Shown piece by piece: positions 33,304 to 42,431 of a stretch of DNA of 62,100 nt. Numbering within the stretch: position 1 is the first letter of the stretch; every line of letters begins with the position of its first letter. Below the pieces are notes generated by a model that had not been told where the DNA came from, searched no databases, and saw nothing but the letters and a program-made list of their open reading frames with translations. Made by a program: the position numbers and the translations under genes. Source of the DNA: DMER01 sp003451645. GTDB taxonomy: Bacteria > Pseudomonadota > Alphaproteobacteria > Micropepsales > Micropepsaceae. The stretch covers positions 1-62,100 of the forward strand of contig DALYLR010000020.1 of the NCBI GenBank assembly GCA_031976175.1, written 5' to 3'.

Positions 33304-34359
33304 TCACCGCTTGGCGGCCTTTTTGCGCGCGGGCTTTGTGGCATCCGGCACGCCCTTATGCGGACCCATTTTTTGCTTGGGCGCATCGAGCCAGGCCCGC
33401 TCTTTGAGCTGCTTCATGCGCTTTGGGTGCAAAGGGTACCAAACGCCAGAATTCCTCCGCGAGGCCTCGCCACCGACAATCAGGCGCACGGGCTTGTCCG
33501 TATTGTTGATGACCGTGTGGGCTTGGCCCGTTCCGCTGGGCCAACCAACGCAATCGCCCGCCGTCAACCGGTAGAGATAGCCGTTGATCCACACATCCGG
33601 CTCGCCCTCAAAGACATAGATGAACTCTTCCTCATCGCGCTCCGCATGCGGCCAGGACGTGCGGCGGCCCGGTTTCAATTCGTCGAGCCAAACGCTGACA
33701 CGGCGCAACCCCAGATGCATCGACAGATGCGCGCCGACGGCAAGCTTTTCCTTGTCGCCTTGATAGGTGTTATTGTCCTTACCCTGAATATCCTGCCAGA
33801 ACACCGCATCGTGCCGCCGCTTAAACTTCAGACCATGCGGTTTGCCACGCTGCGTGTTGCTAAGGCCATCATGGCCGCCAAGTTTGTGCTGGGGCGCGTC
33901 ATCCCACAGAAAGCTGCGCTGCTTGGCCTTGGCCGCAACGTCAGGGGACACTGGGAATGACACCGTGCTGACCGCCCGCGTCGCCTCCCCTATCGTCAGC
34001 AGGCGGACAGGCTCGTCCGTGTCATTGATCAAGCAATGCGCATGTCCTGTGCCGGAGGGCCAGCCCGCTGCATGCCCTCGCTCCAGCCGCATGACATGGC
34101 CATCCGACCATAGCGTGGGCCGGCCCTCCAGAACGACGATCATCTCCTCTTCGGTCCGCTCGGCATGGGGCGGCGCGGAGCGGCATCCCGGCAGCAATCG
34201 CTGATGATGAAAGCCGATTCGTGAAAATCCAAAGGCGCGGTTGAACGGCGCGATATAGCCCATCTCCTCCCCGGTCGCCCAATGTGTGCGTGGCGCAGGC
34301 AGCTCCAGCTCGCGCCAATTCTTCAGTGTCTCCACATAGGGTGCGGCCGTATCCTTCAT
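33304..34359 (-). CDS. Two-domain cupin (bicupin) protein
   Basis: 351 residues with two similar cupin halves. Half one has 'HAERTEEEMIVVLEGRPTLWSDG' style metal motif (about 65-87) and 'GWPSGTGHAHCLIND'; half two has 'HAERDEEEFIYVFEGEPDVWING' style (about 232-254) and 'GWPSGTGQAHTVINNTDKPVRLIVGG'. Both keep 'PHAER' and Glu ligands and the second-motif His. The last 15 residues are Lys/Arg/Ala-rich. It could be a metal-dependent dioxygenase, isomerase or sugar-binding regulator; I cannot choose. Its start overlaps the stop of the pseudouridine synthase by ATGA. Confidence 0.75.
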   Translation of the reverse strand: MKDTAAPYVETLKNWRELELPAPRTHWATGEEMGYIAPFNRAFGFSRIGFHHQRLLPGCRSAPPHAERTEEEMIVVLEGRPTLWSDGHVMRLERGHAAGWPSGTGHAHCLINDTDEPVRLLTIGEATRAVSTVSFPVSPDVAAKAKQRSFLWDDAPQHKLGGHDGLSNTQRGKPHGLKFKRRHDAVFWQDIQGKDNNTYQGDKEKLAVGAHLSMHLGLRRVSVWLDELKPGRRTSWPHAERDEEEFIYVFEGEPDVWINGYLYRLTAGDCVGWPSGTGQAHTVINNTDKPVRLIVGGEASRRNSGVWYPLHPKRMKQLKERAWLDAPKQKMGPHKGVPDATKPARKKAAKR

Positions 34360-35375
34360 GTGACCTTTTCCTTTTTCTCTGGGAAAATCGTAAAGGGATC
34401 GCGCGCATTGGGCTCGCGAATCCCAAATATCTCGAATGCCTTTTGCAGATGCGGCGGTGTTGGCGCGATGAAGGTCATCACCTCGCCCTTGGGATGCGTA
34501 ATCCGCAGGGCGCGGGCGTGCAAATGCAGGCGCGCATCGAGCAGCCCTCTGACATGGGCCGACTTACCGCCATATTTGGGATCGCCAATGATCGGACAGC
34601 GGATCAGCGCGCAATGTGCCCTGATCTGATGGGTGCGGCCGGTGACCGGCATCAGCGCCAGAAATCCAATCTCCGTCGCCGCATGATCAATGGTTGTAAA
34701 GCGCGTCACGGCCATTTGCGCGTCGTCATCTTCTGCGTCCGCCACCCGCATGCGTTCGCGCCCGCCAGCGGCTGCCTGCTTTTTCAGTGCCGCCTCTATC
34801 CGGCCCTCCCGGGGTGCGGGCACACCGTGGGTCAGAGCCCAATAAAGTTTGCGGGTGGTGCGCTGGCGAAAAGCTTGCGCCAGGTGGGCTGCTGCCGCAG
34901 CCGTGCGCCCCACTATCATCACGCCCGACGTATCGCGGTCCAACCGGTGGACCAGCCTGGGCTTGTTCCCGTTCACTGCAAAGGCGGCCAGAATACCGTC
35001 CAAATGCCGCTCGGTTTTGCTGCCGCCCTGGACCGCCAGACCCGATGGTTTGTTGAATACGATGATGTCCTCATCCTCATGAAGCACCAGACCGCGCACA
35101 AACGCCTTGTCCTTCGCAGAAAGCGCAGGCGCGCGCTCATCATCGGTGCTTTTCGGGCGGCCCTCGCCAGTTGGGAAGGGCGGTACACGGATCAACTGCC
35201 CCTTCTCAAGTCTGTGGTTCGCTTTCACACGCCCGCCATCCACCCGGACCTGTCCCGTGCGCAACAGCTTCTCCAGCATGCCGTGTCCGAGGGCTGGGAA
35301 ATGGCGCTTGAACCAGCGGTCCAGCCTGATGCCGTCATCGTCTGCGCCGACATAACGCGACTGAACTGCCGTCAT
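34356..35375 (-). CDS. rluC: RluC-type 23S rRNA pseudouridine synthase
   Basis: 339 residues: N-terminal S4 RNA-binding domain (about 15-65, 'LEKLLRTGQVRVDGGRVKANHRLEKG' pattern), then the RluA-family catalytic domain with the nucleophile Asp in 'HRLDRDTSGVMIV' (about 160-172) and 'GRTHQIRAHCALI' near 270. RluC modifies U955, U2504 and U2580 of 23S rRNA in E. coli; RluD is an alternative. ATG 35375 overlaps the crcB stop and is chosen over 35399. It belongs to the conserved rarA-crcB-rluC-ATP12 order. Confidence 0.85.
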   Translation of the reverse strand: MTAVQSRYVGADDDGIRLDRWFKRHFPALGHGMLEKLLRTGQVRVDGGRVKANHRLEKGQLIRVPPFPTGEGRPKSTDDERAPALSAKDKAFVRGLVLHEDEDIIVFNKPSGLAVQGGSKTERHLDGILAAFAVNGNKPRLVHRLDRDTSGVMIVGRTAAAAAHLAQAFRQRTTRKLYWALTHGVPAPREGRIEAALKKQAAAGGRERMRVADAEDDDAQMAVTRFTTIDHAATEIGFLALMPVTGRTHQIRAHCALIRCPIIGDPKYGGKSAHVRGLLDARLHLHARALRITHPKGEVMTFIAPTPPHLQKAFEIFGIREPNARDPFTIFPEKKEKVT

Positions 35376-35746
35376 GAGACCACCCAACGCGCGAGCCAAA
35401 GCCCAAGAGCGCAGGCGATGATCGACAGGATCACCGAACCCGCGACATAGCCCACCGCCGCCGTCAGGCGCCCGCCTTCGGCCAAAAAAACTGCGTCATA
35501 GGCAAAGGCCGAAAACGTTGTGAAGCCACCCAAAACGCCCGTCGTCAAAAAGGCACGCAACTCAGCCGAACTACCCTGCGCGAGGATTCCCGCTGCGATG
35601 CCCATGATCAAACAGCCCAAGACATTCACGGCAAGAATCCCGGCTGGAAAGGTGCCGCCCCAGGCCGCCAAAATCTGTGTGTTCAAAAGGTGACGCAAGC
35701 TGGCTCCCAAAGCGCCGCCCGCCGCGATAGAAAGGATGACTGTCAT
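35372..35746 (-). CDS. crcB: Fluoride ion channel CrcB/Fluc
   Basis: 124 residues, four membrane helices. Family features: 'GGALGASLRHLLN' (about 9-21), 'GTFPAGILAVNVLGCLIMGI' (about 31-50, with the conserved Asn) and 'LTTGVLGGFTTFSAFAYD' (about 68-85). It is a dual-topology homodimer that lets F- leave the cell. A longer frame to 35938 has no likeness. No fluoride riboswitch was recognised upstream. Confidence 0.95.
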   Translation of the reverse strand: MTVILSIAAGGALGASLRHLLNTQILAAWGGTFPAGILAVNVLGCLIMGIAAGILAQGSSAELRAFLTTGVLGGFTTFSAFAYDAVFLAEGGRLTAAVGYVAGSVILSIIACALGLWLARWVVS

Positions 35747-35819
35747 CCGCGCATGATGGCATGGCAGCACGCGCCAAGGGAAGCTGCGAACCGTGGCCCC
35801 CGCTTGATCCAGACAACGT

Positions 35820-36227
35820 TCAAGCCCACAAGTCGCGCACGCACTTCCCATCGCGGGGGAGATCGTCGAAACTGTCCAAGCCGTCGAAATGGTCGATCGC
35901 CAAGCCTTCCACCGCCTCAGGCGCCGCCAGACGGACATTCACCGCAATCCGCCGCTTGCCATCCGGCTCCAGCCGCAAACCACGCCAGCAAATCACGCAG
36001 CCGCAAGTGGGGCAGAACCTGATTTCCAACGCAGGGTCCGCCTTGCCCGGCCGCGTATAGGCGCGCGTCGGGCCGCTGATGCTGATCCGTTCGTCCTCGA
36101 AATCATATGCCCAGAGAGCCCCATATCTCCTGCACAAAGTGCAATTGCAGGCCGTGATCGAACCCGGATCGCCCTCAAGCCGCCAGCGCGCCGAGCCGCA
36201 ATGGCATGTTCCTTCGATCTGCGTCAT
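35820..36227 (-). CDS. GFA family (glutathione-dependent formaldehyde-activating enzyme-like) protein
   Basis: 135 residues with the Zn-binding Cys set of the family: 'GTCHCGSARW' (about 6-15), 'CNCTLCRRYG' (about 28-37) and 'CPTCGCVICW' (about 72-81). The family's namesake role in forming S-hydroxymethylglutathione is doubtful for most members, so the function is open. Leftward, between rarA and crcB, with gaps of 33 and about 70 bases. Confidence 0.9.
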   Translation of the reverse strand: MTQIEGTCHCGSARWRLEGDPGSITACNCTLCRRYGALWAYDFEDERISISGPTRAYTRPGKADPALEIRFCPTCGCVICWRGLRLEPDGKRRIAVNVRLAAPEAVEGLAIDHFDGLDSFDDLPRDGKCVRDLWA

Positions 36228-36260
36228 CGGTTCATCCTTTCTGGCGGACGGGCAGGCCAG

Positions 36261-37571
36261 CTAGTTGTTCCCGCTACGCGCCTGCCGCAGCTTGGCCCAA
36301 TAGGTCAATCGCTTCTGAATTTCGCGTTCAAAGCCGCGCTCGACTGGCTCATAGAAGTGCTGACGAGGCATGCCATCAGGGAAGTAATTCTGACCCGAAA
36401 AGCCCTCTGCAGTATCGGGATCATAGACATAATCCTTGCCATAGCCGATGTCCTTCATCAGGCGAGTTGGGGCGTTCAGGATATGCGCGGGCGGCATCAG
36501 GGAACCGGTCTCTTTGGCCGAGACCACGGCCGCTTTCATTGCGCCATAGACAGCATTCGACTTCGGCGCTGTTGCCAAATAGACCACCGCCTGTGCGAGG
36601 GCCAATTCGCCCTCGGGCGCCCCCATGAAAACAAACGCGTCGCGGGCGGCAATCGTTTGCGGCAGAGCTTGCGGGTCCGCAAGGCCAATGTCTTCGACCG
36701 CCATGCGTACCAAACGGCGCGCCAGATAGAGCGGGTCCTCGCCCGCGGTCAGCATCCGCGCAAACCAATAGAGTGCCGCATCGGGATCGCTGCCGCGCAC
36801 GGATTTATGCAGGGCACTGATCAAATTATAGTGCCCTTCCCGGTCCTTGTCGTAGACCGGCGCTCTGCGCTGCACGGTCTGCAGTAGCGCGGGCAGTGAA
36901 ATTTCCTCCGCATACGGAAGCCGGAACAACTCCTCCATCATGGCGAGCAAGTACCGGCCGTCACCATCCGCCAGAGCCAGCAAGGTTTCCAGGGCCTCGG
37001 CCGTGAGCGGTAAGGCGTTGCCTGCATGCGCCTGAGCGCGCTCATACAGCGTCAACAGAGCCGCACTATCGAGGCGCTTCAGCACCATGACTTGCGCGCG
37101 AGACAGAAGTGCCGCGTTGAGGGCAAAGGAGGGATTTTCCGTTGTGGCGCCGACCAAAGTGACCGTGCCATCCTCGACAATAGGCAGAAAGCCATCCTGC
37201 TGCGAACGGTTGAAGCGGTGGATCTCGTCAACAAACAGCAACGTGCTCCGCCCTTGCGCCCGGCGCGCCTTTGCCAAGTCGAACGTTTTGCGCAAGTCCG
37301 CTACGCCTGAAAAGATCGCTGAGATTTGCTCAAAGGCGAGATCGAGACCTTGCGCCAACAACCGTGCGATCGTGGTCTTGCCCGTCCCTGGCGGCCCCCA
37401 CAGGATCATGGAGCTCAGACGCTTCGCCGCAAGCATCCTCCCAATGGGTCCACTTGGTCCCAGCAGGTGATCCTGCCCCACGACATCGCGCAAGGCTTGG
37501 GGGCGTAACTGATCCGCCAGCGGACGATGTGCGCCGGCCGCAGGCCCTTCTCGCGAAAACAAATCAGTCAT
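36261..37571 (-). CDS. rarA: Replication-associated recombination protein RarA (MgsA)
   Basis: 436 residues. AAA+ core with Walker A 'GPPGTGKTT' (about 52-60), Walker B 'LFVDEIHRFN' (about 105-114), sensor 'GATTENPSF', then the RarA tetramerisation domain ('HKSVRGSDPDAALYWFARML', 'GSLMPPAHILNAP') and C-terminal 'YFPDGMPRQHFYEPVERGFE'. It acts at stalled replication forks with SSB. ATG 37571 gives the family N-terminus 'MTDLF'. In the conserved run between the Do protease and crcB. Confidence 0.95.
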   Translation of the reverse strand: MTDLFSREGPAAGAHRPLADQLRPQALRDVVGQDHLLGPSGPIGRMLAAKRLSSMILWGPPGTGKTTIARLLAQGLDLAFEQISAIFSGVADLRKTFDLAKARRAQGRSTLLFVDEIHRFNRSQQDGFLPIVEDGTVTLVGATTENPSFALNAALLSRAQVMVLKRLDSAALLTLYERAQAHAGNALPLTAEALETLLALADGDGRYLLAMMEELFRLPYAEEISLPALLQTVQRRAPVYDKDREGHYNLISALHKSVRGSDPDAALYWFARMLTAGEDPLYLARRLVRMAVEDIGLADPQALPQTIAARDAFVFMGAPEGELALAQAVVYLATAPKSNAVYGAMKAAVVSAKETGSLMPPAHILNAPTRLMKDIGYGKDYVYDPDTAEGFSGQNYFPDGMPRQHFYEPVERGFEREIQKRLTYWAKLRQARSGNN

Positions 37572-37604
37572 GGTGCAGAGCTTAACGCTCAGCACTGGAT
37601 GATG

Positions 37605-39125
37605 CTAGCGCACCGGCGGCAAGCGCACCGACAGCTCGCGGCCCTTCCGGTCTACAACCAGTTCCCAGCCGCGCGGCCGCTGCCTGACCTGCTCCAACAA
37701 CACGTCGACGCTATCGATCCGACGACCATTGATGCGGACGACAATGTCTTCCGGCCGCAGGCCCACGCGAGCCGCCAATGACCGGCGGTTCACATCGACA
37801 ATCACAACACCTTGCTGCGCTTCCACGCCCAATTCTTCGGCAAAGGCGGGGTTGAGGTTTCCAACGACCGCACCGTTGAGTGGATTGGGGCCATCGATGT
37901 CCTGGATATTGCGCGGCGGGCTGTCCGGCGCCTTGGTCAAGGCAACTGTGGCCACGCCTGACGACCCGTCCCTCAGGTAAGACAATTGCGCGGTTGAACC
38001 CACTCCCTTGGTTGCCAAGCGATAGCGCAGTGCCTCGGGGTCCGCGACCTCTTGGCCATCCACCTTGGTTACGACATCGCCCTCACGCAGACCGGCCCGT
38101 GCCGCAGGGCCATTGGCCGCCAAAGACTGAACCAAGACCCCTTGCGGCCGGTCGAGGCCAAGTGATTCCGCGACGTCATTCGTCACCACTTTTGGCGTCA
38201 GGCCGACCCAAGGCCTCTGCAATTTCTTGCCACCCTCGGCAGTGGTCGAGACCAGCTTGACCATGTTGGCGGGGATCGCAAAGCCGATGCCAATGCTGCC
38301 GCCGGAGCGTGAAAAGATCGCCGTATTGATCCCGATCAGGCTGCCGTCCATCGTCACCAGCGCGCCGCCCGAATTGCCAGGATTGATGGCCGCGTCTGTC
38401 TGGATAAAGAACTGATAATCCGACACGCCCACTTGCGTGCGGGCAAGGGCCGAGATGATCCCGCTCGTCACGGTTTGGCCTACGCCAAACGGATTGCCGA
38501 TCGCCAAGACAATATCGCCCACTTGCGCGGTGTCGCTGTCGGCAAAGCGCAAAGAGGGCAATGTGCGTCCTGCAGGATCGATCTTCAGAACCGCAAGGTC
38601 TGTCTTGTCATCCGCCAGCAAGACCTTGGCCGCGAACTCGCGCCGGTCATTTGTGACCACCATGATCTCATCGGCTTCGGCAATGACATGGTTGTTGGTG
38701 ATGACAATCCCATCGCCCCGCACGATCACTCCCGATCCCAAAGACGAGGGGACTTTTCGCGTCGATGGCCCTTGCTGGTCAGGAATTCCGTAAAAGCGGC
38801 GGAAGAACGGATCATCAAACATGGGCGGACGCCGCACGATCTTCCGCGCGTAAATGTTGACGACAGCGGGTGCCGTCTTGCGCACCACCTCTGCAAAGGA
38901 CAATTGCAGCTGACCCATCGATGCAGGTACAGCCCGCCCACCACCTGCTGGTGCAGGCGGCGGCGCAGCGGTCAAGGGGGTCGGTGGTGCAACGCTCTGT
39001 CCAGCGGCCGGCAAACCGCCTTGCGAATAGGCCTGCCCTGCAAAGACGGTCATTAGGATGGCGGCCGCAGCCACCACCACAAGCACAAGCGGCCAGTTCA
39101 GTTCGCGCATCGCGCTGTCACCCAT
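37605..39125 (-). CDS. degP: Do-family periplasmic serine protease (DegP/DegQ type)
   Basis: 506 residues if started at ATG 39125; ATG 39110 and 39164 are also possible and none has a clear ribosome site. An N-terminal membrane or signal segment (about 10-30) is followed by a Pro-rich linker, the trypsin-like domain with His in 'TNNHVI', Asp in 'DKTDLAVLKID' and Ser in 'NPGNSGGALV', then two PDZ domains (about 300-390 and 420-500). It degrades or refolds misfolded envelope proteins. Gene lies downstream of rplQ, as in many alphaproteobacteria, but behind that operon's terminator. Confidence 0.9.
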   Translation of the reverse strand: MGDSAMRELNWPLVLVVVAAAAILMTVFAGQAYSQGGLPAAGQSVAPPTPLTAAPPPAPAGGGRAVPASMGQLQLSFAEVVRKTAPAVVNIYARKIVRRPPMFDDPFFRRFYGIPDQQGPSTRKVPSSLGSGVIVRGDGIVITNNHVIAEADEIMVVTNDRREFAAKVLLADDKTDLAVLKIDPAGRTLPSLRFADSDTAQVGDIVLAIGNPFGVGQTVTSGIISALARTQVGVSDYQFFIQTDAAINPGNSGGALVTMDGSLIGINTAIFSRSGGSIGIGFAIPANMVKLVSTTAEGGKKLQRPWVGLTPKVVTNDVAESLGLDRPQGVLVQSLAANGPAARAGLREGDVVTKVDGQEVADPEALRYRLATKGVGSTAQLSYLRDGSSGVATVALTKAPDSPPRNIQDIDGPNPLNGAVVGNLNPAFAEELGVEAQQGVVIVDVNRRSLAARVGLRPEDIVVRINGRRIDSVDVLLEQVRQRPRGWELVVDRKGRELSVRLPPVR

Positions 39126-39260
39126 GATCAATGAAATCCAGGAACTCAGATCGTTTGGTGCCATTGGCCTTTGCCACAGTCAATGTGTGCGGCCGCCCCT
39201 TGGCTTCCGCCTGTATAACAGAGGAAATAAGGCCTAATTTTGAAGGCACAAGGCCAACAA

Positions 39261-39288
39261 GAAAAAGGGCCCGCGCGAACGGGCCCTT
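39261..39288 (-). terminator. Terminator of the alpha/ribosomal super-operon
   Basis: Perfect 6-bp GC arms extended by AT pairs (39265-39272 and 39281-39288), an eight-base loop, followed on the minus strand by TTTTTCTT. It sits 28 bases past the rplQ stop and marks the end of the ribosomal gene run. Confidence 0.85.
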
Positions 39289-39315
39289 GCGAGGTTATTG
39301 TGGAGGCTTTCGCGT

Positions 39316-39744
39316 TTATGCGGCCTCTTCTTGTGTATTCACGATTTGAACCGGGCCGGAATCCTTGCCCTTTGCGCTCTCGTCCCGGTCAACAAACTCG
39401 ATGATGGCCATCGGTGCGTTGTCGCCAAAGCGCATGCCGGCCTTCATCACTCGGCAATAGCCGCCGGGCCGGGCAGTGTAGCGCGGGCCCAAGACATCAA
39501 AGAGTTTGCGCACCATCGCCTCATCCTGCAACTGAGCGATGGCCTGACGGCGCGCGTGCAGCGAGGTCCCACTGCGCTTGCTGAGTGTAATGAGCTTTTC
39601 GACGATCGGCCGCAACTCTTTGGCCTTTGGCAAGGTCGTCTTGATCTGCTCATGCTTGATCAAGGCATTGGCCATATTAGCAAAGAGCGCTTTGCGATGG
39701 GCAACACTGCGGTTCAGTCGGCGCTTGGCAAAACCATGACGCAT
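39316..39744 (-). CDS. rplQ: 50S ribosomal protein bL17
   Basis: 142 residues with the typical start 'MRHGFAKRRLNRSVAHRKAL' and 'LIKHEQIKTTLPKAKELRPIVEKLI' region. bL17 lies near the peptide exit tunnel. The C-terminal 25 residues are an acidic/basic extension past the common 117-residue core, as in other alphaproteobacteria. Last gene of the cluster, 14 bases after rpoA. Confidence 0.97.
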   Translation of the reverse strand: MRHGFAKRRLNRSVAHRKALFANMANALIKHEQIKTTLPKAKELRPIVEKLITLSKRSGTSLHARRQAIAQLQDEAMVRKLFDVLGPRYTARPGGYCRVMKAGMRFGDNAPMAIIEFVDRDESAKGKDSGPVQIVNTQEEAA

Positions 39745-39758
39745 GGCACAGGTATTCC

Positions 39759-40775
39759 TTAGTATTGATCTTCAAACTTGCGTGCCAGCTCTTCGATGTT
39801 TTCCGGCGGCCATCCGGGCACTTCCATGCCCAAATGCAAGCCCATCGACGCCAGCACTTCCTTGATTTCGTTGAGGCTCTTGCGACCAAAATTGGGTGTC
39901 CGCAACATTTCGGACTCCGTCTTTTGGATCAAGTCGCCAATGTACACGATGTTGTCGTTCTTGAGGCAATTGGCCGAACGCACCGACAGCTCCAGCTCGT
40001 CCACCTTTTTGAGGAGCGCCGGATTAAAGGGCAATTCGTGCTTCTGCTCAGCGACTTCTGCCTTCTTCGGTTCTTCGAAGTTGATGAAGATCTGCAGCTG
40101 ATCCTGAAGAATGCGCGCCGCATAGGCGACCGCACTGTCAGGTGTCACCGCGCCATTGGTCTCGACCTGCAAGGTTAGTTTGTCATAGTCGAGGATCTGC
40201 CCTTCGCGGGTACTCTCGACCTTGTAGGACACCTTCTTAACCGGCGAAAACAAGCTATCAACAGGAATCAGACCGATCGGCGCATCCTCCGGCCGATTCC
40301 GGTCGGCAGGCACATAACCCTTTCCTGTCGCGACGGTGAATTCGATGCGCAACCGCGCGCCCTGATCCAAGTGGCAGATAACCAAATCAGGATTGAGAAT
40401 TTCGATGTCAGCAACGGGTGTGATTTGCGCCGCCTTGACCTCGCCTGGGCCTTCCGCCTTAAGCACCATTCGGCGTGGACCGTCGCTGTGCAGCTTGAGC
40501 GCCAACTGCTTGATGTTCAGAACGATGTCCGTGACGTCCTCACGCACGCCAGGGATTGACGAAAACTCGTGCAATACGCCATCGATTTGGATGGATGTAA
40601 CTGCGGCACCCTGAAGCGACGACAACAAGACGCGCCGCAATGAATTGCCAAGCGTGACACCGAATCCACGCTCCAATGGTTCAGCGATCATCGTTGCGTG
40701 TGTCTGAGGATTAAGGCCCGCTTCGACCTGCAGCTTGCCGGGCTTAATGAGTTCTTGCCAATTCTTCTCGATCAA
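39759..40775 (-). CDS. rpoA: RNA polymerase alpha subunit
   Basis: 338 residues, the usual size. The N-domain starts 'IEKNWQELIKPGKLQVE' and includes 'GFGVTLGNSLRRVLLSSLQGAAVTS' (about 40-64), needed for dimerisation; the C-domain has 'LELSVRSANCLKNDNI' and 'EMLRTPNFGRKSLNEIKEVLA', which bind UP elements and activators. The start is TTG at 40775 with AGAAGG nine bases upstream: no ATG fits, and the frame continues upstream without likeness. Between rpsK and rplQ. Confidence 0.97.
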   Translation of the reverse strand: MIEKNWQELIKPGKLQVEAGLNPQTHATMIAEPLERGFGVTLGNSLRRVLLSSLQGAAVTSIQIDGVLHEFSSIPGVREDVTDIVLNIKQLALKLHSDGPRRMVLKAEGPGEVKAAQITPVADIEILNPDLVICHLDQGARLRIEFTVATGKGYVPADRNRPEDAPIGLIPVDSLFSPVKKVSYKVESTREGQILDYDKLTLQVETNGAVTPDSAVAYAARILQDQLQIFINFEEPKKAEVAEQKHELPFNPALLKKVDELELSVRSANCLKNDNIVYIGDLIQKTESEMLRTPNFGRKSLNEIKEVLASMGLHLGMEVPGWPPENIEELARKFEDQY

Positions 40776-40854
40776 AGTGCTGTACCTTCTGTTCCGGCAG
40801 CCTCGCCATGCGCATTGACGCAGCGCCGCTGCTAATATTGCTCCGCTGACGGCC

Positions 40855-41250
40855 TCACACGCGCCTGCGCTTGGGCGGCCTGCAGCCATTGTGCGGGACA
40901 GGTGTCACGTCACGAATTGTCGAGATCGTAAACCCTGCGGCCTGCAAAGCGCGCAAGGCCGACTCGCGGCCGCTGCCCGGACCGCACACTTCCACATCCA
41001 AAGTGCGCACGCCATGCTCCTGCGCTTTACGCGCGCAATCTTCCGCCGCGACCTGGGCCGCATATGGGGTCGATTTGCGCGAGCCCTTGAAGTCCTTAGA
41101 GCCCGCAGAAGACCAGGCGATTGTATTGCCCTGCGCGTCAGTGATCGTGATCATTGTGTTGTTGAACGAGGCATTCACATGTGCCACGCCCGATGAAATA
41201 TTCTTGCGTTCTTTCTTGCGAACGCGTTGCTGCTTTTTCTCATTGGCCAT
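40855..41250 (-). CDS. rpsK: 30S ribosomal protein uS11
   Basis: 131 residues with 'GVAHVNASFNNTMITITDAQGNT' pattern (about 22-44) and the closing 'DVTPVPHNGCRPPKRRRV' end. uS11 sits on the 30S platform near the E site. ATG 41250 begins 'MANEKKQQ'; a start three codons earlier is less likely. 24 bases after rpsM. Confidence 0.97.
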   Translation of the reverse strand: MANEKKQQRVRKKERKNISSGVAHVNASFNNTMITITDAQGNTIAWSSAGSKDFKGSRKSTPYAAQVAAEDCARKAQEHGVRTLDVEVCGPGSGRESALRALQAAGFTISTIRDVTPVPHNGCRPPKRRRV

Positions 41251-41274
41251 TGGTAGCAAATCTCCTGAGCGCTA

Positions 41275-41652
41275 TTATTTCGTTGCCTGCTTCTTGCCAG
41301 CAATAGGCTTGGCGGGACCTTTGCGGGTACGCGCATTGGTATGCGTGCGCTGCCCGCGCACCGGCAGACCTTTGCGGTGGCGCAAACCCCGATAGCAACC
41401 CAGATCCATCAAGCGCTTGATGTTCATTGCAGTGTCGCGACGGAGGTCGCCCTCGACCACATAGTCCCGATCGATGATTTCGCGGATTTGAATGACTTCG
41501 GAATCAGATAACTGATTGACCCGCTTTGCCTCGGGAATACTGAGCTTCTTGCAGATTTCCACCGCGTTGACGGGACCAATTCCATGAATATAGCGCAGCG
41601 CTATGTGAACGCGCTTATTGGTCGGAATATTGACGCCAGCAATACGAGCCAC
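41275..41652 (-). CDS. rpsM: 30S ribosomal protein uS13
   Basis: 125 residues starting 'ARIAGVNIPTNKRVHIALRYIHG' after a GTG start at 41652; GGAGG at 41659-41663 supports it. The C-terminus 'RGQRTHTNARTRKGPAKP' is the tail that reaches the P-site tRNA. The upstream codons in frame are not S13. No rpmJ precedes it, as is common in alphaproteobacteria. A gap of 150 bases separates it from adk. Confidence 0.97.
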   Translation of the reverse strand: MARIAGVNIPTNKRVHIALRYIHGIGPVNAVEICKKLSIPEAKRVNQLSDSEVIQIREIIDRDYVVEGDLRRDTAMNIKRLMDLGCYRGLRHRKGLPVRGQRTHTNARTRKGPAKPIAGKKQATK

Positions 41653-41804
41653 GAAAAACCTCCAAATCGGCAACGCCCGGAAGGGCGCCGGAAACACAGT
41701 GTAGCCAAAAGGCCTTGGGAAACGTCCGCGTGCCGATCTATGCCACCGGCAAACCAGCACCGACGGCACGCCTCACGCGTGGAAGGCGGGGACTATACCG
41801 ATTG

Positions 41805-42431
41805 CTAACCGCCGGTCAATAGGCGCGACAAGAAGCCGCGCTTTTTTCCAGTCTCGGTCAGCGCCTTTTCAATCTGTTCCCACACCTTTTCAATCGGCAG
41901 CATCCCATCGATGACGCGAACTTTCTTCTGATTCTCGTAATAGGGGAGTACCGGCGCAGTTTCGTCGTGATAGACCTTGAGACGCTTTTTGAAGGTCTCA
42001 GGATCGTCGTCCGGGCGCACGGGCTGGCCCGCAGCTTTTGCATCGGCGGCGCGCTGTTCAACGCGCTTGACAAGCGCAGCTTCATCCACCCGAATCTCAA
42101 GCACCACATCGATCTCTAGTTTCCGGCTCTTGAGCAGGTCATCAAGCGCGCGCGCCTGGGCCACTGTGCGCGGGAAGCCATCAAGGATGAACCCGCGCTT
42201 GCAGTCCGGCTCCTTGATCCGGTCTGCAATAATGCCAATGACGATCTCGTCTGAGACCAGCTTACCCGCATCCATGATCGCGCGGGCCCGCTTGCCGACC
42301 TCGGTTCCTGCGGCCACCGCTGCGCGCAACATCTCGCCGGTCGAAAGGTGTGCGACCTGATACTTGTCCTTGATCCGTGCTGCCTGCGTCCCCTTACCCG
42401 CCGCCGGCGGCCCGAACAGGATCAAGATCAT
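41805..42431 (-). CDS. adk: Adenylate kinase
   Basis: 208 residues. P-loop 'GPPAAGKGTQ' (7-16), 'STGEMLRAAVAAGT' (about 31-44, AMP site), 'GFILDGFPRTVAQA' (about 82-95) and a short LID without Zn Cys. It interconverts ATP + AMP and 2 ADP. Its start overlaps the secY stop by four bases, the standard place for adk in this cluster. A positively charged C-terminal end ('KKRGFLSRLL') extends slightly past the usual end. Confidence 0.97.
   Translation of the reverse strand: MILILFGPPAAGKGTQAARIKDKYQVAHLSTGEMLRAAVAAGTEVGKRARAIMDAGKLVSDEIVIGIIADRIKEPDCKRGFILDGFPRTVAQARALDDLLKSRKLEIDVVLEIRVDEAALVKRVEQRAADAKAAGQPVRPDDDPETFKKRLKVYHDETAPVLPYYENQKKVRVIDGMLPIEKVWEQIEKALTETGKKRGFLSRLLTGG

Noticed and set aside
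34284..35450. 388-codon plus-strand frame across rluC
   Set aside because: Complementary to a strongly supported pseudouridine synthase and crcB start; composition of a shadow frame.
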